From the NCBI RefSeq assembly GCF_001422045.1, contig NZ_LMLW01000010.1, positions 156,756-220,755 of the forward strand: a stretch of 64,000 bases of DNA, read 5' to 3'. A program made the position numbers and the translations under genes. Positions 63,303 through 64,000 of this stretch are shown here, piece by piece. How positions within the stretch are numbered: the stretch's first letter is position 1; every line of letters starts with the position of its first letter. The notes under the pieces were generated by a model that saw nothing but the letters and a program-made list of their open reading frames with translations, did no database searches and was not told where the DNA came from. This DNA is from Sphingomonas sp. Leaf242 (lineage in GTDB: Bacteria; Pseudomonadota; Alphaproteobacteria; Sphingomonadales; Sphingomonadaceae).

Positions 63303-64000
63303 ATGATGACGTTACGTTTGCTGCAGCATGTCGGCGCCGACGGTACGCGCTCGGTGATCGCCGCGACCGCCGAGGGGGCGGCGTTCGTGAAGGGCGTCGA
63401 CAGCGTCCGCGCGCTGGCCACCAAGGCGATCGCCGACGGCAGCGATCTCGCGGCGGCAGTGGCATCTTGCGGGACCGATGCGAGCGTCGACATCGTGGCC
63501 GAACTGGCGGCTGGACGGATCATGTCGCCGATCGACCATGTCGATCCGGCGCATCTGATCATGACCGGCACCGGCCTGACGCATCTCGGCTCGGCCGAGG
63601 GGCGCGACAAGATGCACCGCGCCGCCGCCGACACGGCGAAGCAGACCGATTCGATGCGGATGTTCCTCGAAGGCGTCGAGGGCGGCAAGCCCGCGCCCGG
63701 CCAGCGTGGCCAGCAGCCCGAATGGTTCTACAAGGGTGACGGTTCGGGGCTGGTCGCGCCGGGGGCTGCGCTCACGATGCCCGATTTCGCCGAAGATGGC
63801 GGCGAGGAGCCCGAGCTTGCCGGGATCTACCTGATCGGACCGGACGGTACGCCGTTCCGGCTCGGGCTGTGCCTCGCCAACGAGTTCAGCGACCATGTGA
63901 CCGAGCGGCACAATTATCTGTGGCTGGCGCATTCGAAGCTGCGCCAGGCATCGCTCGGGCCCGAACTGCTGGTCGGTACGCCGCCCGAGCATATCGAGGG
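63303..64000 (+). CDS. AraD1/XylX-type 2-keto-3-deoxy-pentonate dehydratase (partial)
   Basis: 232 residues to the window edge; the 3' part is missing. FAH-superfamily motifs of AraD1: GRIMSPIDHVDPAHLIMTGT, QPEWFYKGDGSGLVAPGAAL, EEPELAGIYLIGPDG (metal-binding acidic residues), LANEFSDHVTERHNYLWLAH and SKLRQASLGPELLVG. It dehydrates 2-keto-3-deoxy-D-xylonate or L-arabonate to alpha-ketoglutarate semialdehyde. Start ATG 63303 or 63306, after AGGAG. Confidence 0.88.
   Translation, partial: MMTLRLLQHVGADGTRSVIAATAEGAAFVKGVDSVRALATKAIADGSDLAAAVASCGTDASVDIVAELAAGRIMSPIDHVDPAHLIMTGTGLTHLGSAEGRDKMHRAAADTAKQTDSMRMFLEGVEGGKPAPGQRGQQPEWFYKGDGSGLVAPGAALTMPDFAEDGGEEPELAGIYLIGPDGTPFRLGLCLANEFSDHVTERHNYLWLAHSKLRQASLGPELLVGTPPEHIE

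Overview
The window is a contiguous, GC-rich chromosomal segment that looks like Sphingomonas or a close relative (Alphaproteobacteria, Sphingomonadaceae). Four things point there. The Entner-Doudoroff genes run zwf-pgl-edd-glk-eda, a layout close to that of Zymomonas. The sugar-acid dehydratase at the right end resembles Caulobacter XylD. A large TonB-dependent receptor sits in a carbohydrate cluster. GC-rich palindromic repeat pairs separate many of the genes. No rRNA, CRISPR array, plasmid or phage module or complete insertion sequence was seen. One tRNA gene, tRNA-Gly(CCC), is present.

Layout. Positions 1-5.4 kb hold the end of a receiver-domain protein, a small membrane ORF, ilvD, a lipoprotein, a bifunctional NAD(P)HX repair enzyme and an RNA methyltransferase. 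From 5.5 to 10.3 kb come truA-fmt (minus), then recR, def and rmuC (plus). From 10.6 to 12.5 kb lie rplI-rpsR-rpsF and an RcnB-like gene (minus). From 12.7 to 17.6 kb is the fatty-acid locus fabD-fabG-acpP-fabF plus mltG, interrupted by a GxxExxY gene that has its own inverted-repeat ends. From 17.8 to 25.2 kb are marR-SH3-argC followed by the glucose operon zwf-pgl-edd-glk-eda (minus). From 25.4 to 33.1 kb lie secG, pyrG, panB, yfgM-bamB-der, a TusA-like gene and an Hpt gene (plus). From 33.2 to 41.4 kb are bfr-bfd, a DUF418 protein with a duplicated 5' end, purL, map, a CinA-N protein and a lone HIRAN protein.

From 41.6 to 46.3 kb are the tRNA and five minus-strand genes that all overlap by 4 nt (MFS, metallophosphoesterase, ArsB/NhaD-type carrier, small membrane-anchored protein, DedA). 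From 46.8 to 50.3 kb is a probable stress operon: two CsbD-like proteins around a PAS-PAS-PAS-LuxR regulator, plus a membrane protein. From 50.4 to 64 kb is a carbohydrate region: flavin monooxygenase, aldo/keto reductase, Gfo/Idh oxidoreductase, TonB receptor, ACS-type MFS carrier, LacI regulator, pentonate dehydratase, aldose epimerase, FucP/GluP-type symporter and the start of an AraD1/XylX-type dehydratase. The last four suggest oxidative (Weimberg-type) pentose catabolism.

The most unusual features are these: (i) a GxxExxY nuclease-fold gene bounded by 27-bp inverted repeats inside the fab operon; (ii) an intergenic-type palindromic repeat lying in frame inside the NAD(P)HX epimerase/dehydratase gene; (iii) a palindromic repeat apparently interrupted by a 33-bp perfect-hairpin insert; (iv) a 158-bp tandem duplication that left a dead copy of the DUF418 N-terminus; (v) a shared operator-like sequence in front of the pentose genes. 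All functional assignments come from motif recognition in the translated sequence. No database search was run.
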